8,328 nucleotides of DNA. It comes from Paraprevotella sp. (lineage in GTDB: Bacteria; Bacteroidota; Bacteroidia; Bacteroidales; Bacteroidaceae). Within the stretch, counting starts at the first letter, position 1. Every line of letters starts with the position of its first letter. Of the stretch, positions 6,168 through 8,328 are shown piece by piece. The notes under the pieces are model-generated. The model was not told the DNA's origin, ran no database searches, and saw nothing but the letters and a program-made list of their open reading frames with translations. Location of the stretch: NCBI GenBank assembly GCA_017425765.1, contig JAFOXE010000029.1, forward strand, positions 1 to 8,328, in the 5' to 3' direction. The translations under genes and the position numbers were made by a program.

Positions 6168-7685
6168 ATGTTCGAAGGACAACCTAAGGGCCTCTATGCC
6201 CTTGCTTTGGCCAATACGGGTGAGCGCTTTGGCTACTACACCATGTTGGCTGTTTTCGTGATGTTCTTGCAAGCTAATTTCGGTTTCGATTCAGGCTTTG
6301 CATCAGCTATCTATTCTGGTTTCTTGGGCTTTGTGTATTTTATGCCTCTTATCGGTGGTATTGCGGCAGATAAACTAGGCTATGGCAAGATGGTGACTAT
6401 TGGTATTTCAATTATGTTCCTTGGCTATTTGTTGTTGGCCTTACCTTTGGGTAAAGACCTCATCGCATTGTGTGCCATGTACGGAGCCTTGGTGTTGATA
6501 TCATTGGGTACCGGATTGTTTAAGGGTAACTTGCAGGTGATGGTAGGTAATCTATACAATGATCCAATGTACGCCGATAAGCGCGACTCTGGCTTTAGTG
6601 TATTCTATATGGCCATCAACATTGGTGCTATGTTTGCTCCTACTGCAGCAATCAAGTTGATGGAATGGGCGCAGAACTCTCTTGGCGTGAGCGAAGCGGA
6701 TTCATATCATTATGCCTTTGCTGTTGCTTGTGCTTCTTTGATTATATCTATATTGATTTATTTCATGACCCAAAGTTGGTTCCGTCATGCTGACCGCCGA
6801 AATGTGCCAACTGCTTCAGCTACTGACAATACAAATACCTTGTCCCCGGCTCAAACAAAGGAACGCATCGTATGTTTGTGCTTGGTTTTTGCTGTGGTTA
6901 TTTTCTTCTGGATGGCATTCCACCAAAACGGTTCTACGTTGACATTCTTTGCTCGTGACTATACGGCCACTACATCATCAGGTGTGCAAAGCATGGCATT
7001 TGACGTTTGGAATTTGGTAATGGGTATCTTTATTGTATATGGCTTGTTTGGTTTGTTCCAGAGCAAAACAGGTAAGGGCAAAGGTATTTCTTTCGCCATT
7101 ATTGCAGTTGCAATAGCTGTTTTGGTGTTCCAATATACAAACCTACCTGCGTCTATCGACGTAAAGGCTCCTATTTTCCAACAGTTTAATGCATGTTTCG
7201 TTGTTGCGTTGACACCGGTTTCTATTGCGATATTCGGTGCACTTGCCAAGAAAGGAAAAGAACCTTCTTCTCCGATGAAGATAGGCTTGGGCATGTTGGT
7301 TGCTGCCGCTGCTTACGTATTGCTTACAATAGGTTCTATTGGTTTACCGGCTCCTGCTTACGATGCCGCTAATCAACCTATTCATATGGCCGACGTGTCT
7401 GCCAACTGGTTGATTTCAACTTACCTTGTTTTGACCTTCGCAGAGTTGTTGTTGAGTCCTATTGGTATCTCATTTGTAACCAAGGTAGCTCCTCCACAAT
7501 ACGCCGGTTTGATGATGGGTGGATGGTTCGTGGCATGTGCAATAGGTAACTTCCTAGTGGCAATCCCGGGCTTGATGTGGGGTGCTGAGTTAACTACGGT
7601 TTGGGGCGTTTTGATTGCCATCTGTGTGGTTTCAGCTCTATTTGTCTTCTCAATTTTGAAGAAGTTGGAAGCCGTTTCCAAGTAA
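6168..7685 (+). CDS. POT/PTR-family peptide transporter
   Basis: A 505-residue inner-membrane transporter of the proton-dependent oligopeptide family (major facilitator superfamily), expected to import di- and tripeptides. Helix 1 carries NTGERFGYY (16-24), the ExxERFxYY motif with Asn for its first Glu. GGIAADKLGYGKM (63-75) is a variant of the first PTR2 signature, one residue shorter than the pattern. GTGLFKGNLQV (114-124) keeps the helix-4 Lys119. FSVFYMAINIGAM (143-155) matches the second PTR2 signature in full. Helix 7 has FWMAFHQNGSTL (247-258), with His252 where most members have Glu or Asp before Gln. Helix 10 has FAELLLSPIG (424-433), with Glu426 at the peptide-amine site. A hydrophilic stretch (about 205-232) separates the two halves. 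Length is normal and the frame intact. The ATG is fixed by the family N-terminus and a promoter match 40 bases upstream. Peptide transport is inferred from the family; the coupling ion is uncertain because of the two substitutions. Confidence 0.93.
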   Translation: MFEGQPKGLYALALANTGERFGYYTMLAVFVMFLQANFGFDSGFASAIYSGFLGFVYFMPLIGGIAADKLGYGKMVTIGISIMFLGYLLLALPLGKDLIALCAMYGALVLISLGTGLFKGNLQVMVGNLYNDPMYADKRDSGFSVFYMAINIGAMFAPTAAIKLMEWAQNSLGVSEADSYHYAFAVACASLIISILIYFMTQSWFRHADRRNVPTASATDNTNTLSPAQTKERIVCLCLVFAVVIFFWMAFHQNGSTLTFFARDYTATTSSGVQSMAFDVWNLVMGIFIVYGLFGLFQSKTGKGKGISFAIIAVAIAVLVFQYTNLPASIDVKAPIFQQFNACFVVALTPVSIAIFGALAKKGKEPSSPMKIGLGMLVAAAAYVLLTIGSIGLPAPAYDAANQPIHMADVSANWLISTYLVLTFAELLLSPIGISFVTKVAPPQYAGLMMGGWFVACAIGNFLVAIPGLMWGAELTTVWGVLIAICVVSALFVFSILKKLEAVSK

Positions 7686-7692
7686 ATATTCA

Positions 7693-7725
7693 AGGTTTTG
7701 TGTGTCGGTGTGGCACACAAAACCT
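7693..7725. repeat. Perfect 12-bp inverted repeat after the peptide transporter gene
   Basis: AGGTTTTGTGTG (7693-7704) and CACACAAAACCT (7714-7725) pair perfectly around a 9-base loop, starting 8 bases after the stop codon. The following CATAATAAAA has no T-run, so on its own it is a poor intrinsic terminator. It may protect the 3' end of the mRNA or act with the next hairpin. Confidence 0.6.
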
Positions 7726-7733
7726 CATAATAA

Positions 7734-7780
7734 AACAGCCGTATGTTGCTCTGTTGCTTACATACGGCTGTTCTTTTTTC
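7734..7780. terminator. Strong, probably bidirectional intrinsic terminator
   Basis: AACAGCCGTATGT (7734-7746) and ACATACGGCTGTT (7760-7772) form a perfect 13-bp stem around a 13-base loop. On the plus strand the stem is followed by C and six T (7774-7779). On the minus strand, taking the outer A-T pairs as tail, GGCTG is followed by TTTTATTATG. It sits between the convergent peptide transporter and nitroreductase genes and should end both transcripts. Confidence 0.88.
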
Positions 7781-7795
7781 TTGATGTGTGATGGT

Positions 7796-8305
7796 CTAAT
7801 CCTCTACCCAGATGTCTTCTATTTCTTTGCGTTTCTTCTCCGGAATATCATCGGTAGATGGATAACCTATGGGAATAATCACGCTTGGCTCAATACCTTC
7901 GGGCAGACAGAAAATTTCTTTGCACAATTGCACGCGGAAATTGCACACCCAACATGTACCTAATCCCTGTTCGGCGGCGGCCAAACAAAGATGTTCTACG
8001 GCAATGGCAATGTCTATGTCGGCATGGTTCAATCCATCGTATCTTCTGGTCCAAGCCTCACCGGTGAGTTTGCATGCCAACACGTAGGCCGGGGCCTCAC
8101 GGAACCACTCGCGGTCGTAGCATTGTTGCAGTTTCTTTTGGTCTTCCTCGTTCGTGATGTAATAGAACTTCCATGGTTGGTAATTCACAGCCGAGGGCGC
8201 CAAACGTACACATTCTTGTATATACTCCAATGCTTCGGCCGGAATCCTATCCGGTTTGTATCCTCGCACCGAATAACGGTTCTGACAAAGTTCCTTGAAA
8301 TTCAT
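7796..8305 (-). CDS. Nitroreductase-family FMN oxidoreductase
   Basis: A 169-residue cytoplasmic flavoprotein of the small nitroreductase family, which uses FMN and NAD(P)H to reduce nitro compounds, quinones or other acceptors. The FMN-binding start NRYSVRGY (9-16) is canonical. APSAVNYQPWKF (36-47) is the usual second block, HADIDIAIAVEHLCLAAAEQGLGTCWV (94-120) includes the dimer-interface helix and GLGTCW loop, and PIGYP (145-149) ends the core. The acidic, charged tail (about 152-169) is ordinary. Nine cysteines (7, 32, 62, 78, 107, 118, 121, 128, 133) are many for the size. The CWVC pair occurs in anaerobe homologues as far as I recall, so it is not proof of a cluster. The ATG at 8305 gives the family N-terminus, and only 23 bases remain upstream, with no clear -7 element. 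The gene is convergent with the peptide transporter and ends just past the shared terminator. The physiological substrate is unknown. Confidence 0.93.
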   Translation of the reverse strand: MNFKELCQNRYSVRGYKPDRIPAEALEYIQECVRLAPSAVNYQPWKFYYITNEEDQKKLQQCYDREWFREAPAYVLACKLTGEAWTRRYDGLNHADIDIAIAVEHLCLAAAEQGLGTCWVCNFRVQLCKEIFCLPEGIEPSVIIPIGYPSTDDIPEKKRKEIEDIWVED

Positions 8306-8328
8306 GTTCGTATAGTTTTAAGTTATAA

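Noticed and set aside
7601..7963. 120-residue plus-strand ORF spanning the end of the transporter gene and the nitroreductase gene
   Set aside because: It runs through two hairpins and overlaps two real genes in other frames; no homology recognised.
1..8328. Defence system, mobile element, CRISPR array or biosynthetic cluster
   Set aside because: All seven genes belong to common housekeeping or transport families, and no direct repeats, transposase or integrase genes were seen.

Overview
The window reads as ordinary chromosomal DNA of an anaerobic Bacteroidales bacterium, probably from the Prevotella/Bacteroides side. Three things point there. Promoter candidates match the Bacteroidetes -7 element TAnnTTTG rather than the E. 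coli -10. Genes start after A-rich leaders without clear Shine-Dalgarno motifs. All proteins belong to families common in that group. Base composition and codon use look uniform, and I see no insertion sequence, phage gene, CRISPR array, tRNA or rRNA.

Layout: (1) 2-2682, plus strand: a 5'-truncated etfA followed 8 bases later by a long acyl-CoA dehydrogenase, an electron-transfer/acyl-CoA redox pair whose etfB probably lies just outside the window. (2) 2683-2979, no gene: an intrinsic terminator, a perfect 32-bp palindrome, and a promoter. (3) 2980-4149, plus strand: a DUF2461 protein and a Bcp/PrxQ-type peroxiredoxin 36 bases apart, probably cotranscribed. (4) 4150-4269: a convergent 3' region with two hairpins. 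(5) 4270-5958, minus strand: a SulP anion transporter with a C-terminal STAS domain. (6) 5959-6167: a divergent promoter region with a TAnnTTTG element on each strand and a 14-bp AT-rich palindrome between them. (7) 6168-7685, plus strand: a POT/PTR-family peptide transporter. (8) 7686-7795: two perfect hairpins, the second a probable bidirectional terminator. (9) 7796-8305, minus strand: a small FMN-dependent nitroreductase.

The units look functionally independent: acyl-CoA oxidoreduction with ETF, peroxide defence, anion uptake, peptide uptake and a flavin reductase. I found no convincing undescribed multi-gene system. The best leads are details. The peptide transporter lacks two acidic residues usually tied to proton coupling (Asn16 and His252 stand in their places). 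The SulP protein has Glu at the position where the Na+-coupled BicA has Asp. A perfect 32-bp palindrome lies in the gap after the dehydrogenase. The bcp gene is not followed by recA, as it is in Porphyromonas gingivalis.
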